This document shows positions 25,501-40,900 of a stretch of DNA of 64,000 nt, piece after piece (position 1 is the stretch's first letter; each line of letters begins with the position of its first letter). A model generated the notes under the pieces. It was not told where the DNA came from, made no database searches, and worked only from the letters and a program-made list of their open reading frames with translations. This stretch comes from Wurfbainia villosa (Eukaryota > Streptophyta > Magnoliopsida > Zingiberales > Zingiberaceae). Position numbers and translations under genes: made by a program. Where the stretch lies: NCBI GenBank assembly GCA_025175895.1, contig CM045997.1, forward strand, positions 106,316,479 to 106,380,478, in the 5' to 3' direction.

Positions 25501-28500
25501 GAAATAGAATGCACCATAATAGAAAGCTTGCTAATTCTCACATAAACCAATAAACTAATCAAAATTACAGAAACTAATAGGTATCCTGTGGCTACTTTTT
25601 AAATTGCATGGCATTTGCAAAATGCTTATTTGTTATTAAGAAATGCTGCCCGTTTAGTCCGAGATAGAAAAGGAGGATCATTATAACAGTATATAAAACT
25701 GAATCGAGGTTTACCCCAAGGTTTAAAATTGTGAGCCATACCAGAGTTTTGGTTTACGATCGACGATACAGTTTCAGTGTCATATTATATTGTGCCAATA
25801 AGGTTTCAATTCCTTTTCAAATACAAAATATATTAACTTTTTTTTATTTTTCTTAACAATTTATCTCCTACATCTTTAAAGAGGTACTTAATATCTATTT
25901 CGAAGGGAAAAAAATTAACAAGGAAAGAAAGGAGAGAGAAAGGAATTGATGGTAAAAAAATAAAAAATAAAAAGGAAAAAATAAAAGAAAGGAAAAAAAA
26001 AATTAAAAAATAAAAAATTGGCATTAAGTGTCAGCTTTGCAGCAAGGCGAGGCCGCTGCGATCTCATGGCAGCCTTGCAACCTCACAAAGGCCTCACAAG
26101 GCCATCACACCCATGCCAATGTCGGTGTCCATCGGCAGGTGGATCAACATCTGATGCTATGGTTTACTATCATGAATTCGAGAGAGGTGATGGAGAAATT
26201 GGCCCATCAATACATCTATTGGCTGGTTATAATTGCTACCTGCTAGGATATTGAGATGGCTTCCAGTGTGTGCCTCCTTGGATGATGACAAGAACAAATC
26301 ATTGATCAGCAGTGATTATCACACCCCAGTTTGTCCTAAATGCCAACTGAATGGTAGTATTATAGTATTATTAAGCAATAAACTCACTGGGTACCCCTTT
26401 AGAGAAGGGAAAAAATCATAATGTGATAGGGGAAAACAGCGAAAGTTTTCGTATAGATAGGCACATTTACATTCCACGTTTTGCAATACTGTTGGTCAAT
26501 ATAGAGTCGTTATGACATAAGCTTAAATATGAAAGAAGAACCATGGAAAAGGCAATATTATGTTAGAATAAGTGACAATATTCATGAATTTAAGAATACT
26601 TCAACATTGTTTTGGATATTAAAAACTTGGAGTTGGTCATCCTTCAAAATCATCAAGATTAAAGCAAATAAAACAATAGTAAGAACAAAAACAAATTCAT
26701 GACTGTTAATAGTCCCAGATAAATACAGGACATGTCTTATTTGGAGAATATGTTTAAGGTAGAAAACTGATAAGAATAATTGTAACAGATAGATTTAACT
26801 TACAATGTTTGTAACCCAGCAATAGTACCAATAGAGGAGGGGATTGCTCCATACAGGTTGTTGCTACTCAAGTTTCTTCAGAAAATGAAGGGAAAAGGGA
26901 AACATTGTTTAGTTTAACATCAATAAAAAAAATAACACAAAAGAAGATAAAAATATTCCAAAGCACAACTAATTACTGATTGACGAAGCTAATGCTAAAA
27001 TAAATCATTCAACATAATCATGAGATAATGTACAACAATGAAATAAATACAAAAATAATGATCTAAAAAAGTTATATATTGAGATATCACAAGACTTTAT
27101 ACCACATCATCAAAGTAAACACAAAACTGTATATAATAATTGATGACCTACATGCTTTGCAAGTGTCGCAGCATACTGATGTCATTTGGCAAGAAGCCCT
27201 TTAATCCCTGATTATCAAGACCTCTGCAGAAGAAGAGAATATATCTGTTAATCTTCTCTAAAGTGCTAAAAAACAGTTTCCCATTCATAAGTTAATGCAC
27301 ATCAAATGCATTTGCTAAAGCTGACATAAGCAAAATAATAATGATAATAATAACCCTTGCAAGATACAAAGGCAAATCAAATGTAAGTTATGTAAGGTGC
27401 TCATGTATGGATTTGGTTGGCAGTGTCAAGTATTTGCACAAGAAAAATGTTAAATTAAAGAATAAGAATAAAAACAACGCTAAAGCATAATTTTGATATG
27501 AAGACAAACCAAACATTAGTTTTGTGTCAAGTTTGTGCAGCAAAAGTGTAAGAACAAAGACAATGCTAAAAATAGTTTTACATGGTTCGAAGCCCTGCTT
27601 CTACTCTATGTAAAACTGATTCGTCAGGTAAACCACTTTTATAAATCCCATATGAATGTCTACTTTATCGGATGCAAAGCAAACCTCGTACAAATATTTA
27701 CTCCCTTGAAATGAAATGATTAATAAGCCTTAAAGAAAAAAATTACTGAGAATTTGCAAAGAAAAGCCTTTGGTTCATAATTGCAAACTCTTAGATGTTG
27801 TTCAGCTGGAGCTCTTAGTTTCAAGAAACTCTCAAACTATTTTGTGCATCCTTGTGATGCCAAACCACTTAAATGCTTCAGTAGAACCAATTCTGACAGC
27901 TCTATTCATATCCATTTGACTAATACAACCTCGAGCCAATTGCTTAGGCAATTCTAGCCATTGAGCAATCAAAGACTTTCTGGACAGTCAACTAGAGAAC
28001 AAGTCCAGTCTTGACCTAATCGACCGGATTCAATTCCAATCAACTAGTCTCCAAACATAAACATTATTTTCTACAAACTTTGTGTTCAATTGACTATACA
28101 CTCCAATCGACTGAGACTCACCTCCAGCCGCTTAAATCTGCTGAGAGATCCTAACATCACTTGGCTTATACCCTTGTATGTTTATGCAAAGCTACATGAT
28201 AGAATTTAACCATCAATTACCACTCTGACCCTATTGTCTTTTGGTCAAAAGTTTCGATCATGCCACTAGGTAGTCTATCCCTACCTAGCTTACCACATCA
28301 TCCCTCAATGATGTTGCCCAAAGACTCAAATCCAAAATTAGATTTCACTCGTAATCTCTCATGGCTCTCTTACATTTGCTCTTCAACCTTATCAATTCTT
28401 TACGTTGCCTTCAAGTTCAACTTGTGTAAGGTCCTTAGTGTCTCGGATGCACCAAACCCTCCAAGCTTGCTCCACATGGCATCCTTCATTGTTTATCTGC

Positions 28501-28880
28501 TGACTGCACCTTTTGTCGAGTTGCCCAAGAATTCACCTCGCTAAGAATTTTTTGGTCAATTCCTCTTCAAATAGAAAGAGGAAGATAAGGAGAATGTTTG
28601 TTTCAAACGGCAAGAGACAAAGAGAGAACGATTTCTTTCTAAAAAATATAATACCACTACATTAACAGCTCCCCTATGACTGTCCCCCACTTTTAGAAGG
28701 GAGGTAAATTAGGAACTCATATTGGGAAGTGCATGGGCAAAGGACACTCCCATTGGGGATCGAACCTCAAACCTTTACGGCCCACTCCCATACACTTACC
28801 AACTGAGCCAAGCCCTGGGGCAAGAATGATTTCTTTCTACATGGAGAGCAATGGAGAGAGAGAAATAAATTACTTTCTCA

Positions 28881-28933
<53 letters not shown>

Positions 28934-31900
28934 GATAATGTTTTCTATCCAAATTGAGAGAGGAGAGAAAAATCATTTTCTTTCTAAAGAAAGGGAGGGT
29001 GAGAATTATATTATACCTAGTCTTAAAAACCATAATATAAAACTATAACACCATAAATGTTCAAATCAATTGACTAATACTTTGTTGTCCCACAATGTTC
29101 CACTAACCCTTACTCCTTCAACTTTATTAGAGTCATCCCTTCTAACTATATGCACAAAAATCTATTGCATTACATCTCAAGTAGATAAAATTCATACTCC
29201 TAACAATAAGGAATTTTTACTTGCAATTCTTATCCTGCAAAATCTAAAGCATCTATCTAAATCATCTATTTAAAAAAAAAATAAGAAAACAAGAAAGACA
29301 AGGACTCTTTTTCAAAATAAAATATTACCTTCTTCATCTATACAGCAGTATCTTTCTCAAATAAATTAATTCATACACTAAATAAAATCTATGCCAACCT
29401 TTCAAAATCTATATCTGCATAAATCTATTTTAACAGACTGGTATACGTTTTCTTTGGTATATGAATTAGTTTACTTGAGCTAGAAACTCTTGCATAGATG
29501 AATAAGGTAAGACTTTATTTTTTTTAGTCCTTTTCTTGATAGATTGCAATCCGTCAATGGATCGCACTGCCGCATATGCATTCACAAATGAAAACAAATG
29601 ATCCTGTACAGAATCTTATCGACTAATCTACAGTAATCATGCGAAAACAAAATAGTGGAAACATAAAAAATGCAATAAATATCGACAAGAACCCAGAGGC
29701 TTCATTGTCGCTAGAAAAAATATAAAGATCAAGAGCGGAACAGCCATTGGGTTGTGATCTTTCACAGGTGCAAAGGAGATGGCTCTGAAAGCTCTCAGCC
29801 CGATGGGGAAAATGAGAGAACCATCTAATCACTTCTCCTGCGGGGATCATACACTGTATATATAGTGAGCTCAAATCCATTAACAATCCATCACTGTTAA
29901 TGGTAACAAACTAAAAGGTTCTACACATATATATCCATATCCAATAACACAAACCCACGACTTAAACCAAATTAGATCACTTTAATAAAGTTTTTTGCAT
30001 TCACAATGGCAAAATTCATGTGTCAATTGGTAAAAAATGTTTACTCACCATCCAATAATCTCCCATTTGGATTAATGATACCATATATAACACGCAATGC
30101 TTGAGTTAACATCAACAATGTCAAAACTTAATCGATTAAATATCCCTGTAGAATAATCTGATCCATCAACTTCGTTGGTATAAGATTAAAATGATCATAG
30201 TTACACCATATATAATTGATAACAAAGCCCATCAATAATTACAATATCAATGTCATCAATAATATAAATCTGATGTGGATGTGTAACATGAGAAATGCAT
30301 GAAATATGATTTACACATTCCTATTCTCAATTGATCCTCCTTATAATCCAAAAATTGAATCTTGATCATGTTTGCAAGCACCACATGTTAAACCACATCA
30401 GCAAACCATGATCATCTTGATTCAAAATTGAATCCTACATCTCATTTACAACAATCATATACAAACCACATTAGTAAATTGTGATGTCTTTATTCAGAGT
30501 GTCAAAAGATGCACATGTAAAAAAAAACTTTATTTCATACAATAATCAAAGTTTACATGTGTTCATTATATATAGAGAGAGCATCCAAAATAACAAATAA
30601 ATACAGACTCCCACTAAATTGATACTTCATCTATACGAAGGACCTCGATACACAACACATGTTGATGAAACATCTTAGGCAACAATCCCTTGGTGAGCGG
30701 ATCCACCAGTATAGTGTCTATTTAAATATGTTCTATTGTTATTTGACCACTCTAAACTCTTTTTTAACCATTAGAAATTTGATGTCGATGTGTTTTGACT
30801 TCGATAAACTACGATTGTTCTGGAATAAAGTTCAACAACTTTATTATCATAGAAAGTTTTTAATGGTCTGTCAATATCATTAATGATCTATAATATTGTA
30901 ATAAAATTTTACAGTCATATCCCCGATTTGAACTTCATAATAGGCTATAAATTCTGCCTCCATCATGAAAGTCTCTATAAGTGTTTGTTTAACGTTTTTC
31001 CATGATATAGCTACCCCACAAGCATGAAGATATAATCTGAGATGGACCTCCTGTTGTCCAAGCATCTAGAAAAATCAGAGTTTGAATATCCAATCATCTT
31101 CAGTCGACTGAATCTTCGATATGTGAGCATGAGTTCTTTGAAGATATCGCCCAACCCTCTTTATGACTTTCCAATACACTGGTCCAGGATTACTTAATAC
31201 CCGCCTAACATTCTAACTATGTACGCTACATCCAAACGAATACACACCTGAGCATACATGAGACTCCCTACTGTTGATACATAAGGGAGTTTTTTTGTCT
31301 CCTTAATTTTAAATTCACATTTTGAACATTGTTGTAGGCCAAATTTGTCATCTCTAGGCATAGGTGTCCCCAAGTGTACAGTTTTGCATGTCATATCGTA
31401 TGCACACTTTTTCAATATAGATATTTTGTGATAATTCAAGTATACCCTTGGATTTATCACGACATATCTGTATGTCTAATATGAAAGATACTTCATCAAG
31501 ATCTTTTATTTTAAATTTAACAGATAGAAATAACTTTGTTTCATGCAATAATTGTTTATAATTGCTTGCCAATAAGAGGCATCCACATACAAGATAAGTA
31601 TTACAAACTTACTTCCACTAAACTTGATATATATGCATTGATCTACTGGATTCTCCTTAAAATCAAATGAAGTAACCACTTGATTAAATTTCTTATACCA
31701 CTGACGGGATGTCTATTTTAAGCTATAAATGGACTTCTTTAACTTACATATTAAGTGCTTTAAATCATCAAATTCAAAATTTTCTAGATACACCATGTAT
31801 ATAGTCTCCTCAATGTCTCCATTAAAGAACGCAGTCTTAACGTTCATTTGATATAACTCTAAATCATAATGAGCTATAAGTACTATGATTACCCTTAAGG

Positions 31901-34900
31901 AGTATTTCGTAGACATAGGTGAGAAAGTCTCCATGTAATCAATATCCTCCTTCTGAGTGAATCCTTATACTTTTCAACATTGTCGAGTGAATCCCGTTTA
32001 ATTTTAAATATCCAATTACAACCAATAGGCTTCACTCCTTCAGGCAATTCAACTAGCTCTCATATGTCATTGTCAGTCATGGACTTCATCTCATCCTTCA
32101 TGACTTCAATTCATCTTTCAGGGTTAGAGCATTATTTGACTTCCTGAAAAGAGGATCATTTTCTAGCCCTATGTCAAATTCATGCTCCTAGAGATAAACA
32201 TATTCACGTGAAATCGTAGATCTTCTTTTCCTAGTGGATCGCCTCAAAGGTAATTATGCTTGAAGCACTTAAGGCGCTTGAAGAACCTGCTTAAATTTTA
32301 GGAGGGTATGCTTCAACTTGAGCAATTGGTTCCTCTATTTACATAGTGGAGAGCACATGAACATCATGAGGTACTACTCACGTTAGATGTGCAACACCAA
32401 CATAGGGTATGAAAATCATACCATTACTAGTTGCACCTGTAGTAGCTGAGATAGGATGGTCAATGTTATCCTTTTCAAAAGGTACATCCCTGAGTTTAAT
32501 ACTCTCACTGCCCTCGATGAACTTGACATTTTTCATGTCGAAAAATGACCTATTTGAGGGTCATAAAACTTAAAGTCCCTTGATTTTTCAAAATATCTCA
32601 CAAAATGACAACAAATCGTCCTTGAATTTAGTTTCATTTCATTGGACCTATAAGGCCTAACCTTAGTTGGATAACTCTAAAAGTGTAAATTTATAATACT
32701 AGGCTTCTTACCCATCCATAACTCATATGAGATTTTACTCACTGCTTTATTGGGTATTCTATTGAGCAAGTAAACTGTAGTCTTAAGTGTTTCATCCCAC
32801 AAGAACTCCGATAATGAAGTGAAAAACATCATACTTCCCACCGTATCCTTTAGGATCTGATCCCTTTGCTTAACTACACTATTCTGATGAGTACCAAACA
32901 TGGTGTATTGAGCTATAATCCCACACTCAGAAAGGTAATTGGCAAAAGATCTTGAACGTTGTTCAGTATATCCATCATAACGATCGTAAAATTCACCTCC
33001 ACATTTGGATTTGACAACTTTAATCTTCTTACATAGTTGATTTTCAACTTCGACTTTGAAAATCTTTAACACATCCAAGAACTCTGACTTCTCATGCAAA
33101 AGGTACAAGTAAGCATATCGAGAGTAGCCATCAATAAAACTGATAAAATATGTTTGTCCATTCTAAGATGTCTTAGGGAATGATCCACATATATCTGTAT
33201 ATATCGGTTCTAAAGTGCTACTACATAGACTTGAACCTTTATTTCTTTTATTAGTTGTTTTCCCTTAAACACACTATATGCAAACATTAAAGTCTAACAT
33301 GTCAAGGAAATAAAGAATTCTATGTGATATTAAACTTTCTAGATGTTGTTTAGATATATGTCCTAAACGGCTATGCCACAACATTGACGAATTCTCATTA
33401 GTCAAATTGTGCTTCGTACTTATATTGTGTATTTTTTATCGTCCATGAGAGCATTGGTGCTTAATCTATACAGCTTATCGATTAGGGAATCTGTACCAAT
33501 AAGTATTAAATTTTAAAAATACTAAATGTCCCATTTCTAAATGAACAAGAGTATCCTGATTTATCCAAATAGGAAATAAAAATTAAGTTCTGCTTAAATG
33601 ATGGAACAACAAACATATTCTTCAAATTCAAAGATACATTGATCCCTAGACAAAGTCGGAAAATACCTATAGCAATCACTTTAGCCTTTTTGTCATTACC
33701 AATATAGATATATTTTTCAACATCAATAGGCAATTGACTACAAAGACAACCATATATAATGACACTAATATGAGTGGTAGTTTCAGTGTCTATCCACTAA
33801 GTGTTTGTAGGTATAGTGGTAAAATTAACTTCCGAACTGACCAAGCTGAAAAATTCATTACTAGATGCTATAGTTTTACCATTCTTACTCTTATCAATAA
33901 TCCTTCATGTTCAGTAGTTTCTAAAACTAAAGTCATTGGAATATAATTATTATAGACAGATACCTTGTGTACTAAAAGATAAAAAATATATAGAATAAAT
34001 GCTCACATTAATAATCATAAATTTGCATATATATAAACAGTGATATAAAATAAATACTAAAACACATGGACTTACAATGGGTCCTTTTATAAGATACCAA
34101 ATACAACATTATAATTAATATTTGGATTAAATTGTAACTTTTTAGCGGTACTCTCTAATCCCAACTCAAAACAGCTACAATCAGTCACACAATGTAACTT
34201 CCTTCAAGCCGACACAATATGCGCATAATTTATAACCAAATATGAGTCAAGTTTGTTTATATCAATTATAATCATAGTTCACTATTTTTTTAATCAACGA
34301 TATAACATACCTTCCTTTGGATCGACATATTATGCGCATGATCAACACTAATGTATTTATAGTAAACTACTTTAAACATATATCTGGCCTAAAAATGATT
34401 TTCCTTTGGGTCAACCATCCTGAGCATAGATATATATCCACTTACATAATGATGCACTAAATTTAGCTAATAGTTCTCACTTTAACGATACAGATGAATT
34501 ACTAGAAAATTCAACTGTATTGTTGTTGTTTAATGATTTAGAAGATGAAAAATAGCCTTAACATGGGACTAAAAAACTTCAAAGCCTTCGAAAAGGCCTT
34601 AAACGACTTTTTTTAGGCTCAAAACAGGCTATTATGGGGTTCCACCATGATAACAAATGTAAATCTCTAAATGAACTTTGAAACGCATACTAGCACACCT
34701 TAGAATTAATCCCGAGTGAAAAGTTATAACCTTTGAAAATTCCTTGCATCAACTGTGCTTAATCTCATCCACATCAATAGCAGTCGAGATGTATATTAGT
34801 CAAATGTCACAGTTGACTTGAAAATATTTTGTGAGTGACTTATAAGCACCAGTTGATTGGTGTCTAATAGCAGTCGACTGACACAGTTTGTCGAGTGCTT

Positions 34901-37900
34901 CGGTCAACTCGCACCCTTTCTATGCTAAACCTTGAGCCTATCAATGGATTAATTCTTGATGGCAGTCAACTGATACCATCAGTCGACTCAAAAATATTTC
35001 GTGCCTAGGTTTAAGCACATCAGTAAGCTGACCTAACATGTCAATCGACTGATGTGTCCAATCGAGTCCCGCAGTCGACCAGCAAACATTCTGTTCGAAA
35101 TTTCATGCACATTAATTGATTGGTCCTTAGCAGTCAACTGATGGTGACCAGTTGAGTGCCCTAATAGACTCAGAAATATTATGTATGCTACTTTTCGACT
35201 AGCAGTCAACTAATGGTCCACATCAGTTGAATGATGTTCATGTGATTCAGTTTATGCAGATCAAACACAATGATTTCGATGAAAAACGACAACGGTTACG
35301 CTGTTATTCTTCGTGGAAAAATGCACAAAACATCGATCTAACACAAAAACCTAATATTACTAACCCTTAAATTCGGTGATTATGTATGTTTAAACGCATT
35401 AAATCAAGATCTAACATAAAACTTAAACATTCATACCAAAATCATCAAAAACTTGCATCCTAATGTTGTACGATCATCGACATCTAACCTGTGGCTCTAA
35501 TATCAATTGATGGATCGCAATCCATCAATGGATTGTGAAACAAACAATCCGACGTAGGATCTTATCGACTAATCTACAGTGTTCATGCCAAAACAAAACA
35601 ACAAAAATATAAAGCATGCAGTAAACATGCATCTAAATCCAGAGACTTCATTGTCGCTGGAAAAATCTAAAGATCGATAGTGGAACAACCACTGGATCAT
35701 GATCTTCCGTAGGTGCAAGGGAGACGACTCTGAAAGCTCTCAGTCTGATGGGGAAAATGAGAGAACCGTCTTATCACCTCTCCTATGGGAATTATATATA
35801 TATAAGCTCAAACCCGTTAACAGTCCATTAATACTAATGGTAACGAATTAAAGGGTTCTACACATATGTATCTATATCCAATAATTCAAACCCACGACTT
35901 AAACCAAGTTAGATCACTTTAATGGGTTTGTTCACATTCGCAATGACAAAATATGTGTCAATTGGTTAAACATGCTTGCCCGCCATTCAACATTTCTTCT
36001 TTTATTTTTCGTTTCAAAGTGATGTTTTGGCCAAATTATCAATGTTTTGCTGGAAAAATTTGGAAGAAGAAAATTTTTTTTATCAACAATATCATATTCT
36101 ACTAGCGATATAAAAAAATAGATATTTGTATAATTTTTTCAACTAGCAATCATCAAAATAAGCCTTTATCCTCCTGGACTGTTATATACTGCTTGACTGA
36201 TTTTTTTCAATTTTAATCTATGCTAAAACTTATATACTTAATCACAAAATGATCGATCAAAAAATGTCATATTAATTAAGAATTTCGATGATTTTGTTTT
36301 TGTTTCTAATGATTCAGTTGAATAGGGTTAAGTATTTGAGAAGTAGACCCCAACATTATTATATTTTAGCTATTCTGTACAAATCTTCATAAAAATTTTA
36401 TGTTAGTTTTAAAAAAGTTTTTCACATATTATTTTCAACATTTCATATCTAGGGATTAAACCTTTTATGTCAAATAATCTTACTCTTTAGATAGAGAATC
36501 TTATTTCAGTTGCTTGGATGAAATGACCAAGGATGGAAGGAAAAAAGATAGATTATTTTAGTTTTTTGAATATTATAATTGTTTAGCTCAACAAAAACTA
36601 ATAATCTTATTTAAAAAATCAGAGAAGCTATGACTTTGACAGTCAACTGCGAAAACGATGGCAAAAAATATTTCGACTCTTCCATGCAGATTCTGCATTA
36701 ATTATTCACAATATATTAACATGGATATGCTTTTTATATATAGTGTGTAACGTACAGGTAGGCTATCTGGTTTGTTCATTGCCAGCAGGACTGATAACCA
36801 CTGAAGGATGTCAGCTCGCATATGGTATTAACATAAAATGTGCACTTCAACTTCAAATATTACTAGGTCATATTCTTTATCAAAACTTTTGAAGAAAAAA
36901 AATTATGTTTATCTTAACACCTAATAGTTACACCATTTAAGAAGCAGTCATTTTAATTTTTACACTACGCACAAAGTAAACACTTTAAAGCTATATGGAA
37001 ACTTAAATGTAAGGTTGAGAAAATACAGTCCGTCTATGACCCAATGGCCACTTTTTCTGTCATATTGGCAATCGACTCCGCTCCATGGATGTTGTTGAGG
37101 AACACATGGATCACCATTCCAGCCCAAACGGTGTGGCAATCCCAGAGAAGTCTTCAAAATTTCCAAAGCTTGCACTACAAATTGCCATCGGAAGAAAATT
37201 AGAATAACAATGAAAAACAAATATTCGTGCATAACAACAATCAAACAATGAGTTTCACTTACTTGGAGTCAACTACATCAATCTAACCCTGCCATTAAAT
37301 TATAGATCACTAGTCATATCCGAATGTTTTAAACCACTAATTTTGTTAAGTAGGAGTTTCATTGATCTTCATCTATTCAATACCTCTGACCCTGATTTTT
37401 ACAACTTCTCTAACTATAAAGTTAATTGGTTGTTTTTTTAATGCTTAATCTATTTTGACACATTTTATCATCTATTAAAACTATACATAATTGTCTAGTA
37501 CAATAACATTTTTTTGTCGTTACCTCAAGATATAAGTATTCTCATGTCCACTATATATGTTACTACGAATATTTACTTCATAGTTACCCAACATTTTGAA
37601 GTATAAAACAATCTTACCATAGTCTTTATTTTTGATAGCAGAACTACAATAATCACACAAACTTTGAAAGCTCCTCCCCATTTTAACCACCGAGTCATTA
37701 TTGTATTAATTATATCTTCATCAATGTTCCTTAATAATATATTCCAGATATTTGATCCTCCCATTTGTAGGGTGATGCGGTCGTGTTTTAGGGTACCTTT
37801 CGCCGGGCTTTTGGGAGAGGTAGGGTTCGCACGGCCGCAACAGTATCCCTGCCAATATCAACATACATCAAGAGATCGCCGCTGGCGTTCCCAACTTTGA

Positions 37901-40900
37901 CCCTCCGATGTTTAAGTTAGACAGGGAAGAAGAAAGTGTAGAGAAGAAGACAAACTGAAAAGTTTAGAGAGTCCAGAAAGTGGAGAAAATGCACCTTTTT
38001 TCTTAATCTTCCCTTACATAGCACCTGTGAGGGGTTCTTCGCATATTAGGGTTATCCTCTAGCCACCGCGCCTGTTAAGTGGTTAAGGGACAACCTCTGC
38101 TGGGAATCTCCTCGTGGTGGACCATGAGCGGATAAGAATCATTGTGCGGACAAGTCATTGGGGGATCGTTCATACTCTGTACAAGAAGAAAATATTTTGA
38201 ATAGTCCCCGCCTTCTCAAGTCATCTTCGCTCCCGACCCGATTTGCTCCGGTCTTAGACCCTTCTCAAGTCGTCTTCACTCCTGACCCGATCTGCTCCGG
38301 TCTTAAACCCTCCCTGGGTCGTCTTCGCTCTCAACCCGATCTGCTCCAGCCTTTGACCCCTCTCGAATCGTCTTCGCTCCCGACCTGATCTGCTCCGACC
38401 TTAGACCCCTCTCAAATCATCTTCGCTCCCGACCTGATCTGCTTCGGCCTTAAACCCTTCTTGAGTCGTCTTCGCTTCCGACCCAATCTGCTCCAGCCTT
38501 AGACTCCTCTAGAGTTGTCTTCTCTTCCGACCCAATCTGCTCCGACCTTAGACCCTTCTCAAGTTGTCTTCACTCCCAACTCATCCTGCGCTGGTCTTAG
38601 ACCTGTCTTGAGTCGTCTTCGCCCCCCGACTCGACCTTCTCCGATCTTAAACCCTCCTCGAGTTGCACTACTCTCTAATTTGATACGGGGTTGCACGTCG
38701 AGGCCCTATTTCTTCCCTCTAATGATCATTTGGGTCCCATAGACCAGGTCATATCCACATCATAGGGATTTCGTACCCAACTAACATAATTATCCTATCA
38801 CTTGGAGTTGTGTCATATATTCAACTTTAGTTTAACTTAGTTTAAAACATTTAGTTTCCGAAGTTTCTTTCCACAATTCAAGATTTATAGACTAACATCA
38901 ATTAAGCGTATAACTGCCTTAAAATATCATATAATCAGGAGATTAATAAATAGGCCATTTCATGTAGTACTAATGGAAAAAGATGTGTTTAAAGTTGAAT
39001 TTTTTATGTAAATCTTCTCAGCAACTCAAACAGTGTTTAGTCAGAAAACAAAAGTAATACGGGATAGAAGTAAAAGGTTGTCAGTCATTTAGTTACAATA
39101 TAAAACTATCAAACTATGAAAGAGAGTCTTGGCGCAACGATAAAGTTGCTGCCTTGTGACTTAGAAGTTACGGGTTCGAGTACTGGAAACAGTCTCTTGC
39201 AAGCAAAGTAAGATTGCATACAATAATAGACCTTTCGGTGGAACTCCGTATGATGGAAACTTCGTGCACCAGACTGTCCTTTTTATAAAACTATCAAACC
39301 ATGTCATATTAAGACTTGAAAGAGAAAGGTCACAATTGAACACAGTTTCCACGAATGAAGTCTTCTACATAATCCTGTCACTGATCTTTTATCACTATCA
39401 CTTAAAAAATCACTTAAGAATTTTTTTGTCTTCAAAATAAGATCACGTAAATATTGAAAAGAGGGAACATATAGTTGGAAGAAAAGCGATGCTGCAGGAC
39501 ATATCAAAAGCTGGGAACATCCAGGAGATTTGAAATAACCCAGAAAAGCATAGCATCGCCACTATTAAGTACTAAAGTTTACAGTATTCAGAAATTTCAC
39601 TTTATCCCTAATGTTTGCTTGGTTTGATAGTTTGCACCCGAATTTTTCAATAAATAGCATTTTGATCCACATCATTTGCAAATTATTATCATCTTGGTTC
39701 TTTGGCCTTAAGAATTTTGATCACTAAATGCCACTTGAGCATTGAGAAACCAATAAAACAATGAGTGTCAAATTGCCTTTGACCCAAAATTATAACAAGA
39801 TCCTAATGCCCCTAAATGGAAATATGAAGAGTATTTGCAAACTAAAGAAAGCAAAAAAATCACCTTTTTCAAATCTTAGGAAGCAAATGACAACCACTCC
39901 ACTGGGACAGGCTGAAATTTGCCAAAACCAAAAAATATTTTCCATTTACAGTTCCAATTTAAAGGAGGTTTATTGCATAAAACAAACCAACAGCTACTAT
40001 AGTTAATGCAGTCAATAATTGAATTCTATTAAAAGTTATCTAAGTCATTAATTTTTATACTTTTTTGAAACTTTTAAAAAGTTATTTTATTTCTTTTTGA
40101 AAGAGTTAGTCAATTTTTATTAGGATAATTAGAGTTTTATTAGAAAAACTCTTTTATTTTATAAAGAATAGGTAATGTTGTCAAATTATAAAAGGGGTTA
40201 GGATCTCATATAATGAACAAGGTTTGGTGTTAATACAGTTTATCGGTAATTTTCGTTTGGATGAGGATCGTATTTTCATGCTTCCGCTATGTTGTGGCAA
40301 TAGTTCTCACTATATCAAGACGTTAATGGAACTGCAATTCCTATTGAAACCACATTGTTTTGCTATCATTATGACACTTCCCAGTTTTTGCTTCTAGCTG
40401 TCAACTTTGATTTCACATTGAAATCAATTGACCATTTGCACCAGTCAAAGATTTGACAGGCCAACCAATATTCCCAAATGTTTGATAAATTAACATTTTA
40501 CTCTATTAGCTACCTTGTGAAGTGAAAATATACCATTGTACGTATGTCTCTCTTATCTAAGGAGCCAGGGTCAATGTCTGACAAGTCCAATCATATATTA
40601 GCTAGAAGACAGATATTGTCAAAAAAATAAAAATAAAACATTACAGTACCACTCTTAGCATGGAAATTAGCCCTGCAGAGTCCATCTTGAGAAACGATTT
40701 TCTAGCGACACACAAATAGTTGAATCCACCCACCCACCTTCATTTGTTGCCTTTCGGTGTGCAGTTGCAAATGAATTGGCCATTTTTCCAAGATCGTATG
40801 CCACCTTGTACATAGGGAGGGGCTTCCCAAGATGGGTCCATTGTTTATAGCTTTCTTTCATATTTTAGATTAGACTTAATTGTATTTTCAATCATCAGGG

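Larger units (their letters stand above)
29537..35992 (-). mobile_element. Ty1/copia-type LTR element lacking gag, in RLP4 intron 3
   Basis: LTRs 29537-30057 (3', 521 bp) and 35508-35992 (5', 485 bp), both bounded by TG...CA-like ends, with the perfect 5-bp duplication TTTCT at 29532-29536 and 35993-35997. Next to the 5' LTR on the minus strand is a TTGATATTAGAGCC primer site (tRNA-iMet type); next to the 3' LTR is AAATGGGAGAT as a polypurine tract. Integrase, reverse transcriptase and RNase H relics lie at 33733-30880 in copia order. The 1.5 kb where gag should be has no gag. LTRs differ by many substitutions and small indels, so the insertion is not recent. Confidence 0.93.

Noticed and set aside
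28680..28820. Possible functional tRNA gene on the minus strand
   Set aside because: A and B boxes are present, but the sequence does not close into a cloverleaf and has target duplications and a tail, so it is a SINE.
38221..38661. CRISPR-like regular array
   Set aside because: Units are contiguous 49-bp tandem copies without unique spacers, in a plant intron.
38158..38742. Proline/serine-rich ORFs
   Set aside because: They cross the 49-bp minisatellite, whose unit shifts the frame each time, so no stable peptide repeat exists.
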